Origin: Nitrospirota bacterium
GTDB lineage: Bacteria > Nitrospirota > JACRHJ01
Length of the DNA stretch: 46,912 bases
Assembly (NCBI GenBank): GCA_016212105.1
Contig: JACRHJ010000026.1
Coordinates: 1 to 46,912 of the forward strand
Direction of reading: 5' to 3'
Shown here: positions 1 to 6,739 of the stretch, in pieces
Numbering within the stretch: position 1 is the first letter of the stretch
How the letters are laid out: the number at the start of each line of letters is the position of its first letter
Position numbers and translations under genes: made by a program
The notes under the pieces: generated by a model
What the model was told of the DNA's origin: nothing
The model's database searches: none
The model's input: the letters and a program-made list of their open reading frames with translations, nothing else

Positions 1-83
1 CCCTTATTGCGAAGGCGGATTACCTGCTTGCGAAGCTCGTACTTTGATGCTTTGTTTAACTTGCGTGCGTCGGTCTTTTCCAT
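1..83 (-). CDS. IS630-family transposase, N-terminal fragment (runs off the left edge)
   Basis: A minus-strand reading frame starts at an ATG at 81-83 and stays open to the window edge, about 27 codons. It reads MEKTDARKLNKAS followed by YELRKQVIRLRNKG, which matches the start of the first helix-turn-helix domain of IS630-type DDE transposases. About 37 bp upstream of the ATG the DNA reads TATTAACCCGGTGGATA (complement of 125-141), probably the terminal repeat of the element. It matches 16 of 17 bases of the ends of the 148-bp repeats at 1253 and 34219. IS630 elements insert at TA dinucleotides, consistent with the TA at this end. The identification rests on only 27 residues, so the subgroup cannot be given. 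Confidence 0.6.
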   Translation of the reverse strand, partial: MEKTDARKLNKASKYELRKQVIRLRNK

Positions 84-124
84 GACCGACACTATATCAC
101 AAATAGAGATGGATTGCACTAAAT

Positions 125-141
125 ATCCACCGGGTTAATAG
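125..141. mobile_element. Terminal repeat of the IS630-type element
   Basis: The plus strand reads TATCCACCGGGTTAATA and ends at a TA. Its complement matches the ends of the two 148-bp repeats in this window at 16 of 17 positions. It overlaps the stop codon of the HI0074-like gene (135-137), so the element inserted exactly at the end of that gene or supplied its stop codon. Confidence 0.55.
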
Positions 142-620
142 CCAGCCTTCCTCACCACCTCATACCGCTTCATAATGTTGGCCCGGAACGCCTCCGGCGT
201 TGCAAGCCAACCTACCCGCCCCTTCAACACCTCCAGAAACCGCCGAGCCTCCGCATAAAACTCGTCCACGGCATCCAGCACGGCCTTCGTCTTGGAGCCA
301 GAATAGTCGTGGGATATGTTCTGCCGCGCCTCAAGGTACAGGAACCACTTCTCCGGGTCGAGAAGCCCGAGCTCCCCGCATATCCTCATGACCGTCTTCG
401 GCCCGACGGCGTTGTCGTACCCCTCTACCTCGGTAAGATACCGCTTGGCGGTCTTCCACGCCATCTCCGTGGTGTACTCGAACCGGTGCATGAGGGACTC
501 GCTCACGGCGTCCTGCAGGACCTCCGGCAGCTCGCCCATGCGCTTGTGCTCGTCGAGCATCTCGCCCAGACGGGCTACCGCGTCCTCAAGCTGCCTGGTG
601 TCCATTCCGAAGTTTTTCAT
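135..620 (-). CDS. HI0074-family nucleotidyltransferase substrate-binding protein (orphan)
   Basis: This 161-residue, mostly helical protein has the HI0074 signature around residues 46-63 (HRFEYTTEMAWKTAKRYL) and a later ARQNISHDYSG stretch. In this family the protein pairs with a small MNT-type nucleotidyltransferase (HI0073-like) in two-gene toxin-antitoxin-like modules. The partner is absent: the IS630 end lies immediately downstream and an unrelated zinc-ribbon gene upstream. The insertion may have removed it. The stop codon lies inside the IS terminal repeat, so the original C-terminus may differ. A promoter (TTGACG-N17-TATAAT) ends 6 nt before the ATG, predicting a leaderless message. 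There is no Shine-Dalgarno sequence. Confidence 0.75.
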   Translation of the reverse strand: MKNFGMDTRQLEDAVARLGEMLDEHKRMGELPEVLQDAVSESLMHRFEYTTEMAWKTAKRYLTEVEGYDNAVGPKTVMRICGELGLLDPEKWFLYLEARQNISHDYSGSKTKAVLDAVDEFYAEARRFLEVLKGRVGWLATPEAFRANIMKRYEVVRKAGY

Positions 621-626
621 GGCTCG

Positions 627-655
627 ATTATAAGACGAGACGGCGGAACCGTCAA
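627..655 (-). promoter_or_regulatory. Sigma-70-type promoter of the HI0074-like gene, leaderless arrangement
   Basis: On the minus strand TTGACG (650-655) is followed after 17 nt by a perfect TATAAT (627-632). Only six bases, CGAGCC, separate the -10 box from the ATG, so transcription should start at or next to the A of the start codon. Confidence 0.7.
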
Positions 656-687
656 GGAATTAATTGTGTTTTTTGGTATGACGCGGG

Positions 688-1194
688 CTATTTGAAACGC
701 CTGTATATGGCCGCGGCGATAAGGTCGTGCAGTTCAGAATAGTATATGTCGATCGCGCCCTTGTCGAAGGGCATGAACTGCCGGTTGCAGTGTGAACAGA
801 AGAGGGCGGGCGCGGTCAGGGTCACCCTGTACGGCCTCGTCTTCGCAAGCCCGGTCGTGAACTCGAACGTGAACTCGCGCGGGGTCCGGCGTTTACTGTC
901 AAGCTCGCGGCCGCAGGTCGGGCAGACGTGGCGGAACCTTAGCGTCAGCGTCCTCCTGGACTTCGCCATGATGCCGGATGCGGCAAGACCGTCCATGAAG
1001 GCCGGGCCGAACTTCTTGTCGAGCCAGTAAAGCCCCTCGTGGCCCTTGGGGCATTTCTGCGCCGGGATGTTCTCGACCTTCACCGTGAAGTCCTTCGAGC
1101 TGGTTTCGAGCGTCTCGGCCTCGCCGTTTACAAGCCCCGTGCCGCACACCTTGCAGACGCGTCCGCCGTTTCCCGTCAACCCGATACCGGCCAT
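688..1194 (-). CDS. Zinc-ribbon-rich protein of unknown function
   Basis: This 168-residue protein has four metal-binding pairs: C14/C17 (CKVCGTG), C48 with H52, C91/C94 (CPTCG) and C133/C136 (CSHC). That is enough for two zinc ribbons. The first CxxCG resembles YgiT/MqsA-type zinc fingers, but I do not recognise the family. There is no signal peptide or membrane segment. The ATG is preceded by a good GGAGGG site. The next genes are an HI0074-like protein downstream and a DMT transporter upstream, so context gives no function. A regulator or nucleic-acid-binding role is only a guess. Confidence 0.6.
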   Translation of the reverse strand: MAGIGLTGNGGRVCKVCGTGLVNGEAETLETSSKDFTVKVENIPAQKCPKGHEGLYWLDKKFGPAFMDGLAASGIMAKSRRTLTLRFRHVCPTCGRELDSKRRTPREFTFEFTTGLAKTRPYRVTLTAPALFCSHCNRQFMPFDKGAIDIYYSELHDLIAAAIYRRFK

Positions 1195-1252
1195 TTTTCC
1201 CTCCTTGACCTCTAACTCCCCCTTATCTATATAAGAGTGGGCATAGGGACGT

Positions 1253-1400
1253 TATTAATCCGGTGACTAAATATGCATATAGGATCGACCAAAACAAAGT
1301 CGCTGGATTCCCGCTTTCGCTGGAATTACGGGTAGTTACGTGTCTCCCCGTGCTTGACACGGGGCACAGGAAGTTCGCATATTTATCCACCGTGTTAATA
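1253..1400. mobile_element. 148-bp MITE-like element, copy 1
   Basis: The element is bounded by TA on both sides, with imperfect inverted ends: TATTAATCCGGTG at the left and the complement of TATTAACACGGTGGATAAAT at the right. Copy 2, of identical length, is at 34219-34366 and differs at about ten positions. The right end matches the terminus of the IS630-type element at the window start. Inside are two palindromes, one around GATTCCCGCTTTCGC and one CCCCGTGCTTGACACGGGG. It has no coding capacity. It lies between the zinc-ribbon gene and the DMT transporter gene. Confidence 0.7.
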
Positions 1401-1403
1401 TGG

Positions 1404-2267
1404 TTACATTAGCGTCATCACGATTAGCCCGAGCAGCATCACCGCGCCGCCAAGCAACCTCTCTTTTATATGCGACTCGCCGAACATGAAGTAGCCGTAG
1501 CCTATGGAGAAGAGCAGGCTGAGGCGCTTGACCGCGATCATGTAGCTCACGTGCGATATGGCGAGCGCGAGCGGCTGGAGTATGGCGAGTAGCGCCAGCG
1601 TCGCCCCTATGAAGATATATAGCCCGTAGTCCGAGCGCGGGACCGATACCGGCTTCTTCGTGAAGTATAGCGCGACCGGCGTGAATACGAAAGAGAAAAC
1701 CGCGACGTAGAACACGCCGAAGAACATCGCGGAGGAGTGCATTATGGCGAGCTTGCTGAGGTCAGACGTGACCGCGAATATGAGCGCGACCCCCATCATC
1801 AGCATCGAACCCTTTTCGCGGTATACCGCCTTGAACGGGGCAAATATGCCGCCCTCGCGCAGCGTATGTGCGTTCAGGAGGTACGCCCCGGCGCAGAGCA
1901 GCAGGACCCCGGCAAGCCCGGCCGGGCTCGGCGCCTCGCCCAGCAAGACGTATGAGAATATCAGCAGGTACAGCGGCGTGAGCGCGAGGAACGGCATCGT
2001 CAGTGACATGGGCGATATTTCCAGCGCCCTGATGTACATCAGCGTGGCGATGACCTCGAGCGGCATGGCGAGGCCGCACGCCCAGTAGAAAGTCGGGTCG
2101 AGCTTGGGGATGGGTACGAACCAGAGCGCGGCCAAGAGAAACGGCACCGCGAGCAGGTTCCGGAGCCAGGAGACGATGTAGAAGTCCGCGCCGTTTAGCG
2201 CCTTCTTTGTGAAGGCGTCCACGGTAGCCTGGACGAACGCGGAGAGTACCGAGAGTATCAGCCACAT
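1404..2267 (-). CDS. DMT-superfamily (EamA) transporter
   Basis: This 287-residue integral membrane protein has about ten hydrophobic helices arranged as two EamA repeats, the usual size and shape of drug/metabolite exporters. The N-terminal MWLILSVLSAF and the internal duplication are typical. The substrate cannot be told from sequence; relatives export amino acids, nucleosides or other metabolites. No clear Shine-Dalgarno site precedes the ATG at 2267. The HicBA pair lies 35 bp upstream on the same strand and could share its transcript. The 3' end abuts the 148-bp element (stop at 1404, element end at 1400). Confidence 0.85.
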   Translation of the reverse strand: MWLILSVLSAFVQATVDAFTKKALNGADFYIVSWLRNLLAVPFLLAALWFVPIPKLDPTFYWACGLAMPLEVIATLMYIRALEISPMSLTMPFLALTPLYLLIFSYVLLGEAPSPAGLAGVLLLCAGAYLLNAHTLREGGIFAPFKAVYREKGSMLMMGVALIFAVTSDLSKLAIMHSSAMFFGVFYVAVFSFVFTPVALYFTKKPVSVPRSDYGLYIFIGATLALLAILQPLALAISHVSYMIAVKRLSLLFSIGYGYFMFGESHIKERLLGGAVMLLGLIVMTLM

Positions 2268-2302
2268 GCGGGGTTACGGGTTGCACATAAGGAGAAATGG
2301 GC

Positions 2303-2515
2303 TCATGCCACCGCTACGTACTCGGCGAAGGAGGTGGATTCGGGTATGGGAAGGCCGTCCTCTATCAGCCCCTGCACGTGCATCTCGACGGCCTCGTGCA
2401 TGTTCTTCTCCGCTTCCTCGCGGCTGGCCCCGGTCGCCACGCAGCCCGTCAGGTCCGGCGAATACGCCGAGTAATTATCCCCGGACTTCTCTATTACGAC
2501 AAGAAAACGGTGCAT
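2303..2515 (-). CDS. hicB: HicB-family antitoxin
   Basis: This 70-residue protein has the partial RNase-H-like HicB fold: MHRFLVVIEK, then YSPDLTGCVATGASREEAEKN. It ends without an appended DNA-binding domain, as in short HicB proteins. It follows the HicA gene with no gap (HicA stop at 2517, HicB start at 2515), the usual toxin-first order. HicB binds and blocks HicA and usually represses the operon. Function is inferred from family and pairing. Confidence 0.85.
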   Translation of the reverse strand: MHRFLVVIEKSGDNYSAYSPDLTGCVATGASREEAEKNMHEAVEMHVQGLIEDGLPIPESTSFAEYVAVA

Positions 2516-2516
2516 G

Positions 2517-2717
2517 CTATTTGCCCTCCTTCAACTGCGCCTGCTTCAATACACTGTTGAGCGTGCCGGGGGCAAGCTCGTCGTTCGGGTGCCCGGCGAT
2601 TGTGACCCGGCCGGGTTTCGACGGGTGTTTGTACTGCCTGTGGCTGCCCCGGGTGGCGACGGCATGCCAGCCGTCCGACTCGATCAGCCTTATTATGTCG
2701 CGCACTTTCATCGGCAC
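2517..2717 (-). CDS. hicA: HicA-family mRNA interferase toxin
   Basis: This 66-residue protein has the double-stranded-RNA-binding-like fold of HicA toxins: VRDIIRLIESDGW, the GSHRQYKHP stretch carrying the catalytic histidine, then VTIAGHPNDELAPGTLNSVL. HicA cleaves mRNA independently of translation and is neutralised by the adjacent HicB. The listed start is a GTG with AGAGG nine bases upstream; an ATG two codons later (2711) is possible. The region just upstream, from 2751, is the AT-rich end of a dispersed repeat that may supply the promoter. Confidence 0.85.
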   Translation of the reverse strand: MPMKVRDIIRLIESDGWHAVATRGSHRQYKHPSKPGRVTIAGHPNDELAPGTLNSVLKQAQLKEGK

Positions 2718-2750
2718 GTGCGGTCGCCTCTAAGCCGGTTATTTTAATTT

Positions 2751-3074
2751 TATTCATCCGGCGGATAAATATCCGGACATCCTCAAAAGAATCGCACGCT
2801 TTCAAGGGGGCGCGGCCCCCTTGCACCCCCGGACAAGGGGGAAACGTTCCCCCTTGCATCCCCTCGATTCTATAAGGATGGAAGCCAAATTATGGCGAGC
2901 TGTGCCCGCCGGATTTATAAAAATCTGGCCCCCAGCTCTAACTCCCCCTCTTAAGATAAGAGGGGGCCGGGGGGGGCGTTATGAAGTATCAGCGACGAAC
3001 CCGGTCTCCGTGGATTGCCGGGGGGCGTTATGAAGTATCGGCGATGAATCCAAATATTCAGCCGCCGGTTTAAT
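2751..3074. mobile_element. Dispersed 273-bp repeat with IS630-like ends, copy 1; fills the gap between hicA and the RelE-type toxin
   Basis: Bases 2802-3074 match 42347-42568 closely, apart from about 50 extra bases here that duplicate an internal GGGGGGCGTTATGAAGTAT segment. The right end, read on the complement, has CCGGCGGCTGAATATT. The left end, from 2751, reads TATTCATCCGGCGGATAAAT. These resemble each other and the IS630-type terminus, suggesting another non-autonomous element. Internal palindromes include GGGGGCGCGGCCCCC and CCTCTTAAGATAAGAGG. I see no gene between 2718 and 3199. Confidence 0.6.
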
Positions 3075-3140
3075 CAGTGGAATGATACCACAAACGTAAG
3101 CAAAGTCAACTACCTGGACACAGTCGGCCATCCGCCTCTC

Positions 3141-3192
3141 ACTCTATCATCATCTGCCGGTCCATCTTCGCCTTCAGGTTCTCCATCGCCTG
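3141..3192. repeat. 52-bp direct duplicate of the 3' end of the GH15-like gene
   Basis: These 52 bases are identical to 3708-3759, the last 17 codons of the glucosidase gene plus one base of its stop. Here the reading frame would end in a different stop (TGA at 3139-3141). The two copies flank the RelE/RelB-type module, and similarity fades after 3192. The pattern suggests that the module arrived with, or caused, a duplication of the gene end. Confidence 0.8.
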
Positions 3193-3199
3193 GACGGCC

Positions 3200-3463
3200 C
3201 TATCTTTTATATACGTCGCCTCGTCCCCTGATGGACAGCACCATTACAAGTATCCGCTCCCTGTCCACCTGATAGACTATCCGCAGTCCGCCAAGGGCAT
3301 ACCGATGCTTGCCTTCCAGTTCTCCCCACAGCTTCTTGATATGCGGGCCGGAGAGAGGTTCCGTAGCAAGGGCCTCGATTGCCCTGTTGATCCTTTTCCT
3401 GGTCTCTTTGTCCTGCTTCTTGTAATACTTCTCCGCCTCATGCGAGACGAGGACCTCATACAT
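3200..3463 (-). CDS. RelE/ParE-superfamily toxin
   Basis: This 87-residue protein has the RelE/ParE pattern: YEVLVSHEAEKYYKK at the N-terminus, a GPHIKKLWGELEGKHRYALGG core carrying basic residues, and the ending RGRGDVYKR typical of RelE-type mRNA interferases. The ATG overlaps the end of the upstream antitoxin gene by 8 bp with an AAAGG site, so the two are translationally coupled. Ribosome-dependent mRNA cleavage is known for RelE relatives; ParE relatives poison gyrase. The ending favours RelE. Confidence 0.85.
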   Translation of the reverse strand: MYEVLVSHEAEKYYKKQDKETRKRINRAIEALATEPLSGPHIKKLWGELEGKHRYALGGLRIVYQVDRERILVMVLSIRGRGDVYKR

Positions 3464-3692
3464 CGTCCTTTACCGCCTTCCAGCTTTTGTACCTTCCGGC
3501 CTTGAAGTCTTCCTCGCCTTTCATGATGCTCTTCACAAAGTCGCTGTCGGTCAGCGTCTCGCTGGTCGCCTCAAGCTCCTCCTTCGCGCGAAGGAAGGAG
3601 ATGAAGTCCTCGACCTCCTTGCGCCCCTTCCTTGAAAGCAGCCGAAGGTCTTCGGCAGTCTTGTCCTTGAGCGATGTTCCCTTTTCAGCCAT
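3456..3692 (-). CDS. Antitoxin partner of the RelE-type toxin
   Basis: This 78-residue, highly charged, helical protein lies directly upstream of the toxin and overlaps it by 8 bp. Its first half (KTAEDLRLLSRKGRKEVEDF) looks like the small helical DNA-binding or dimer segment of RelB/DUF2281-type antitoxins. The second half (DFVKSIMKGEEDFKAGRY) resembles the toxin-wrapping tail. A good GGAGG precedes the ATG. The pairing is clear; the exact antitoxin family is not. Confidence 0.75.
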   Translation of the reverse strand: MAEKGTSLKDKTAEDLRLLSRKGRKEVEDFISFLRAKEELEATSETLTDSDFVKSIMKGEEDFKAGRYKSWKAVKDDV

Positions 3693-3705
3693 TTCAGTCC
3701 TCCAT

Positions 3706-4962
3706 TTACTCTATCATCATCTGCCGGTCCATCTTCGCCTTCAGGTTCTCCATCGCCTGTACGGCTATGACGTACATCGCCTGCGCCCAGGCGAGCGGGG
3801 TGTTTTCGTTCGGCCTGCCGTCCGAGAAAAGCTCCGGTATCTTGTAGCCGGGTGTCATGGTCTTCTCGACACGCTTGACGTAGTGGTGGGCCTTTTTCAG
3901 GAGGTTTATAGCCTCGCGCGCGTCGCCACGGGCGAAAGTCTCCTCGGCTATCTTCGTATGCACGATGGACAGCCAGGCGAAGCCCATCGGCCACTGCGCC
4001 TCCCTGCCCTCCGGCTTCCACGGGTCGGGGTTGAAGTACCGGTCGTTCGGGTAGCGCACGACACCGGCATCCCCCAGGAGCTTCTCCTCGACGTTGGCGA
4101 GCACGGTTCGGCGTGTGTCCTGGTCGAGCACCTTGTACGGCCATATGAGCGAAAGCTGGGCCATGTCGAAAGGCCTGGACTCGCTCTCCCTCGGCATGAT
4201 GCGCTTGAGCGCCTCCTGTCCCTGCTCTATGAAGCGGGCCGGCACGCGCACCTCTTCGATGTTCTCCCTGATGCTCATCAGCCCCGCGAGCACCGAGCCG
4301 ACGGAGGAGGAGTGGACCTCCGGGCCCTCCTCCCAGACGCCGTAGTCCGGGGACTCGTGCCAGCGTATGGAGTAGAGGTACCAGACGATGTCCTGTACAC
4401 GCTTGACGTCCTGGAGGTCCCTGAGGACTTCTATGCCTTTCTTCTTGAGGTCGCCGACCTTGTACAGGAACAGGCCGAAGATGTCGAGCTGGTTGTGGCC
4501 CCACTCGTCCGGGAACTCCTCGATGGTGTGGACGCGGAACCGGGCGTGCAGGAAGTCGTGCTTGCCGGTCGGCTTGTTGTCTATGCAGGAGTCTATCTTG
4601 TCGCTGTACTTGTCGAATATGTCGAGTATCAGGCCGAACGACTTCTTGACGGAGGCGAAGTCGCCCATGTACTCCTTGGCGATGGTGCAGTACATGATGT
4701 CACGGAGCCAGAAGGCCTGGTAGTGTCCGTTCGGCGAGGCCGAGTACCCGCCGTTGTAGTGGTACATGGCGTCCAGCACCTTGAGCGCGGCGTCCACCTT
4801 CTGCTTGGCGGTGGTTATGACGTACTTGGTCTCGTCGCTGCCGGTAATCTTTTCGAGCGCGGCCGCGTAGCCCTTGATGAGCGCGTCCTGCTCGGTGACC
4901 TGACGCTTCAGGCCCTCGATTACCACTGTCAGTTCTTCTATGTCAGTTGCGTTGTTTTTCAA
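3706..4962 (-). CDS. Glycoside hydrolase family 15-like glucosidase
   Basis: This 418-residue protein appears to be an (alpha/alpha)6-barrel enzyme related to glucoamylase and phosphorylase-kinase-alpha. Signature points are AFWLRDIMY (residues 83-91), the WEEGPEVHSSSVG segment (210-222) where GH15 enzymes carry the catalytic acid, and a C-terminal GRPNENTPLAWAQAMYV like the GH15 region with the catalytic base. Residues 5-40 are predicted coiled coil. There is no signal peptide, so it is probably cytoplasmic and acts on glucans. The frame opens with TTG at 4962 behind an AGGCGG site. The last 52 bp are duplicated beyond the toxin-antitoxin module. Confidence 0.75.
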   Translation of the reverse strand: MKNNATDIEELTVVIEGLKRQVTEQDALIKGYAAALEKITGSDETKYVITTAKQKVDAALKVLDAMYHYNGGYSASPNGHYQAFWLRDIMYCTIAKEYMGDFASVKKSFGLILDIFDKYSDKIDSCIDNKPTGKHDFLHARFRVHTIEEFPDEWGHNQLDIFGLFLYKVGDLKKKGIEVLRDLQDVKRVQDIVWYLYSIRWHESPDYGVWEEGPEVHSSSVGSVLAGLMSIRENIEEVRVPARFIEQGQEALKRIMPRESESRPFDMAQLSLIWPYKVLDQDTRRTVLANVEEKLLGDAGVVRYPNDRYFNPDPWKPEGREAQWPMGFAWLSIVHTKIAEETFARGDAREAINLLKKAHHYVKRVEKTMTPGYKIPELFSDGRPNENTPLAWAQAMYVIAVQAMENLKAKMDRQMMIE

Positions 4963-5061
4963 ACTGCACCGCCTGTTAGTAACGTGAAACGTGTTCGTGT
5001 TTCGTGTTCGTGAAATGCCCGGCCTGTCGCCCCGTGCTTGACACGGGGTCCAGGAAGTTCA

Positions 5062-5093
5062 TAACGCCCCCCCTCTTATCTTAAGAGGGGTGA
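5062..5093. repeat. Fragment of the dispersed repeat, inverted; encodes the end of the response regulator
   Basis: The stretch ATAACGCCCCCCCTCTTATC and the following TTAAGAGGGG match the complement of the right part of the 2802/42347 repeat. Its TTA supplies the TAA stop of the response regulator and its last codons. The preceding bases 5027-5059 carry the CCCCGTGCTTGACACGGGG palindrome also present in the 148-bp elements. Confidence 0.65.
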
Positions 5094-5461
5094 GTGCCCT
5101 GCTTTCCGCCCCCCAGCAGGAACCGCACCTGCCTCTTCAGTCCTTCGAGGTCGGTGGACTTGACGACGTAGGCGTCCGCCGACAGGACGTCGAAGTCCGC
5201 CTTGAACTCCGGGTACGCGGTAAGCATGACGACCGGCACGGCCGGGTCTATGTCGCGTATCGCCCGGAGCGCGGCTATCCCGCCCATGCCCGGCATCTTC
5301 ACGTCGAGCGTTACGAGGTCGGGCCGGAACTCCTTGAACACGGCGAAGGCCTCCTCCGCCGACGCCGCGGTGGCGACGGCATAGCCCTCGTCCTCGAACT
5401 CGCCTCCGTACAGCAGCCGGAGGTTCTCCTCGTCGTCTACAACCAGGATTTTCTTTTTCAT
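5081..5461 (-). CDS. Receiver-only response regulator (CheY-like)
   Basis: This 126-residue protein is a single receiver domain: acidic pair D9/D10 (KILVVDDEE), phosphorylation site D53 (LVTLDVKMPG), T81 (VVMLTAY) and K101 (AYVVKS). It has no output domain and no adjacent kinase, so it must act through protein contact or in a phosphorelay. The ATG at 5461 is chosen because the domain begins there and AGAGG lies just upstream; the longer frame reading back into the permease gene is not supported. The last few residues and the stop codon derive from a dispersed repeat. Confidence 0.9.
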   Translation of the reverse strand: MKKKILVVDDEENLRLLYGGEFEDEGYAVATAASAEEAFAVFKEFRPDLVTLDVKMPGMGGIAALRAIRDIDPAVPVVMLTAYPEFKADFDVLSADAYVVKSTDLEGLKRQVRFLLGGGKQGTHPS

Positions 5462-5532
5462 GGGGGGGCCTCTTGCGTTTAACTCACAAAAGTTTTCGGG
5501 CCGCACTTTTACAAAAGGGCGGGACTTTGCTC

Positions 5533-6393
5533 TTAGTCTTTCGTCCTCGGGTTCAGCGCGTCCTGGAGCCCTTCGCCGAGCAGGTTGTACCCGAGCACGG
5601 TTACGAGTATGGCGAGGCCGGGGAATAGCGACAGCCACCAGGCTATCTCGATGTTGTCCTTGCCGGACGCCAGCATGTTGCCCCACGAGGCGGCGGGCGG
5701 CTGGACGCCGAGTCCGAGGAAGCTCAAGGAAGACTCAATCAGTATCGCGCCGCCGACGCCGAGGACGGCCGAGACCAGTACCGGCGACATCGCGTTCGGG
5801 AGGACGTGCCGGAATATGATACGCAGGTCGGACGCGCCGACCGCGCGCGACGCCATGACGAAGTCGCGTTCCTTGAGCGTAAGGAACTCCGCGCGGACGA
5901 GGCGGCATACGCCCATCCACGACGTGATGCCGATGATTATCATGATGTTCCAGATGGACGGCTCGAGTATGGCGATGACCGCGAGAATCAGAAAGATGGT
6001 CGGGAAGCAGAGCATGATGTCAACGAACCGCATCAGGAGGCTGTCAATCCAGCCGCCGTAAAATCCCGCGACCGCGCCGATGACGACTCCTATGCCGACC
6101 GAGATGCCGACCGCGACAAAGCCGACCAGGAGCGATATGCGCGTGCTGTACAGCATCCGGGTGAAGACGTCCCTGCCGAGCTCGTCCGTCCCGAAGAGGT
6201 GCTTCGCGGTCGGCCCGGCGAGGATGTTGCCGGTGTCTATCAGGTTCGGGTCGTAGGGCGAGATGACGGACGCGAGCGCGGCTACGACGAACAGGGACAG
6301 TATCACCGCGCTGCCCGCGATGGCGAGCGGGTTGTGCATGAACCGGGCCAGAAAGCGTGAGGCCAGGCTGTCTCTGTTTTTCAACTGAAGCAT
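5533..6393 (-). CDS. OppC/DppC-family ABC transporter permease (orphan)
   Basis: This protein (286 residues from ATG 6393; 294 if the TTG at 6417 is used) has the OppC N-terminal segment (ARFMHNPLAIAGSAVIL), SPYDPN, FGTDELGRDVFTRMLYSTRIS, and an EAA loop near GASDLRIIFRHVLPNAMSP. It is a dipeptide/oligopeptide/nickel-type inner-membrane permease with about six helices. It normally needs OppB, a binding protein and two ATPases, none of which lie within the window. The ATG is preferred because it leaves a 25-nt leader from the predicted promoter. The gene looks intact, so its partners may be elsewhere. Confidence 0.85.
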   Translation of the reverse strand: MLQLKNRDSLASRFLARFMHNPLAIAGSAVILSLFVVAALASVISPYDPNLIDTGNILAGPTAKHLFGTDELGRDVFTRMLYSTRISLLVGFVAVGISVGIGVVIGAVAGFYGGWIDSLLMRFVDIMLCFPTIFLILAVIAILEPSIWNIMIIIGITSWMGVCRLVRAEFLTLKERDFVMASRAVGASDLRIIFRHVLPNAMSPVLVSAVLGVGGAILIESSLSFLGLGVQPPAASWGNMLASGKDNIEIAWWLSLFPGLAILVTVLGYNLLGEGLQDALNPRTKD

Positions 6394-6425
6394 TTCGCGC
6401 CCCGTGAGTATTGACAATGAAGCTA

Positions 6426-6454
6426 ATTTTCGCCGATTGGGCGGGTTATGTCAA
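6426..6454 (-). promoter_or_regulatory. Probable promoter of the OppC-type permease gene
   Basis: On the minus strand a perfect TTGACA (6449-6454) is followed after 17 nt by GAAAAT (6426-6431). It is divergent from the kimA promoter, whose -35 lies only 20 bp away. Confidence 0.5.
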
Positions 6455-6473
6455 GGCTAATATATTTTCCCTA

Positions 6474-6502
6474 TTGACAACGTAAATCCGCAGGAGGATA
6501 AT
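6474..6502 (+). promoter_or_regulatory. Sigma-70 promoter of the c-di-AMP riboswitch-kimA unit
   Basis: A perfect TTGACA (6474-6479) is followed after 17 nt by GATAAT (6497-6502). The predicted start near 6509 sits immediately before the riboswitch aptamer. Confidence 0.75.
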
Positions 6503-6509
6503 ATCTGAA

Positions 6510-6655
6510 CATAGCAGCCGAGACCCGTCCGGGAGGGCGGGTGCGGGGGACCCAGTTTTATGGGGCGTATTCCTGCGCAATGCAGGATAGGGCACTTCCA
6601 GGCCCGAGCCCGTCAGCTAACCTCGCAGGCATTTGGGAGGGCGAACGACAGAGGC
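6510..6655 (+). promoter_or_regulatory. ydaO/yuaA-type c-di-AMP riboswitch
   Basis: The leader carries conserved pieces of the ydaO aptamer in order: GCAGCCGAGACCC, GGGGGACCCAG, TTTTATGGGGCGTATTCCTG, AGGGCACTTCC, then CCCGAGCCCGTCAGCTAACC followed by TCGCAGGC. The GTCAGCTAACCTCG block is the most diagnostic. This class binds cyclic di-AMP. The gene behind it is a KimA-like K+ importer, the family whose Bacillus member gave the riboswitch its name. A terminator hairpin follows the aptamer, so ligand binding most likely stops transcription (off switch). Exact stem limits are estimated by eye. Confidence 0.9.
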
Positions 6656-6663
6656 ACGCCTTT

Positions 6664-6693
6664 GCCGCTACCTGGTAGCGGCATTTTGCTTTT
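6664..6693 (+). terminator. Riboswitch-controlled intrinsic terminator
   Basis: The 19-nt palindrome GCCGCTACCTGGTAGCGGC (6664-6682) is followed by ATTTTGCTTTT. It lies between the c-di-AMP aptamer and the transporter start codon, where an expression-platform terminator is expected. Confidence 0.8.
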
Positions 6694-6739
6694 CCTCGCC
6701 GGAGCCCGTGGACCTTTTTTTTCTACAGGGGGTAGGCAG

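Noticed and set aside
3487..5013. Long plus-strand open frame (508 codons)
   Set aside because: It is antisense to the GH15-like gene. Its composition is what GC-rich coding DNA gives on the other strand, and no family is recognisable.
6560..6739. In-frame N-terminal extension of the KimA-like protein by 60 codons
   Set aside because: It would encode the c-di-AMP aptamer and terminator; the extra residues are not KimA-like, and a GTG with a good ribosome site follows.
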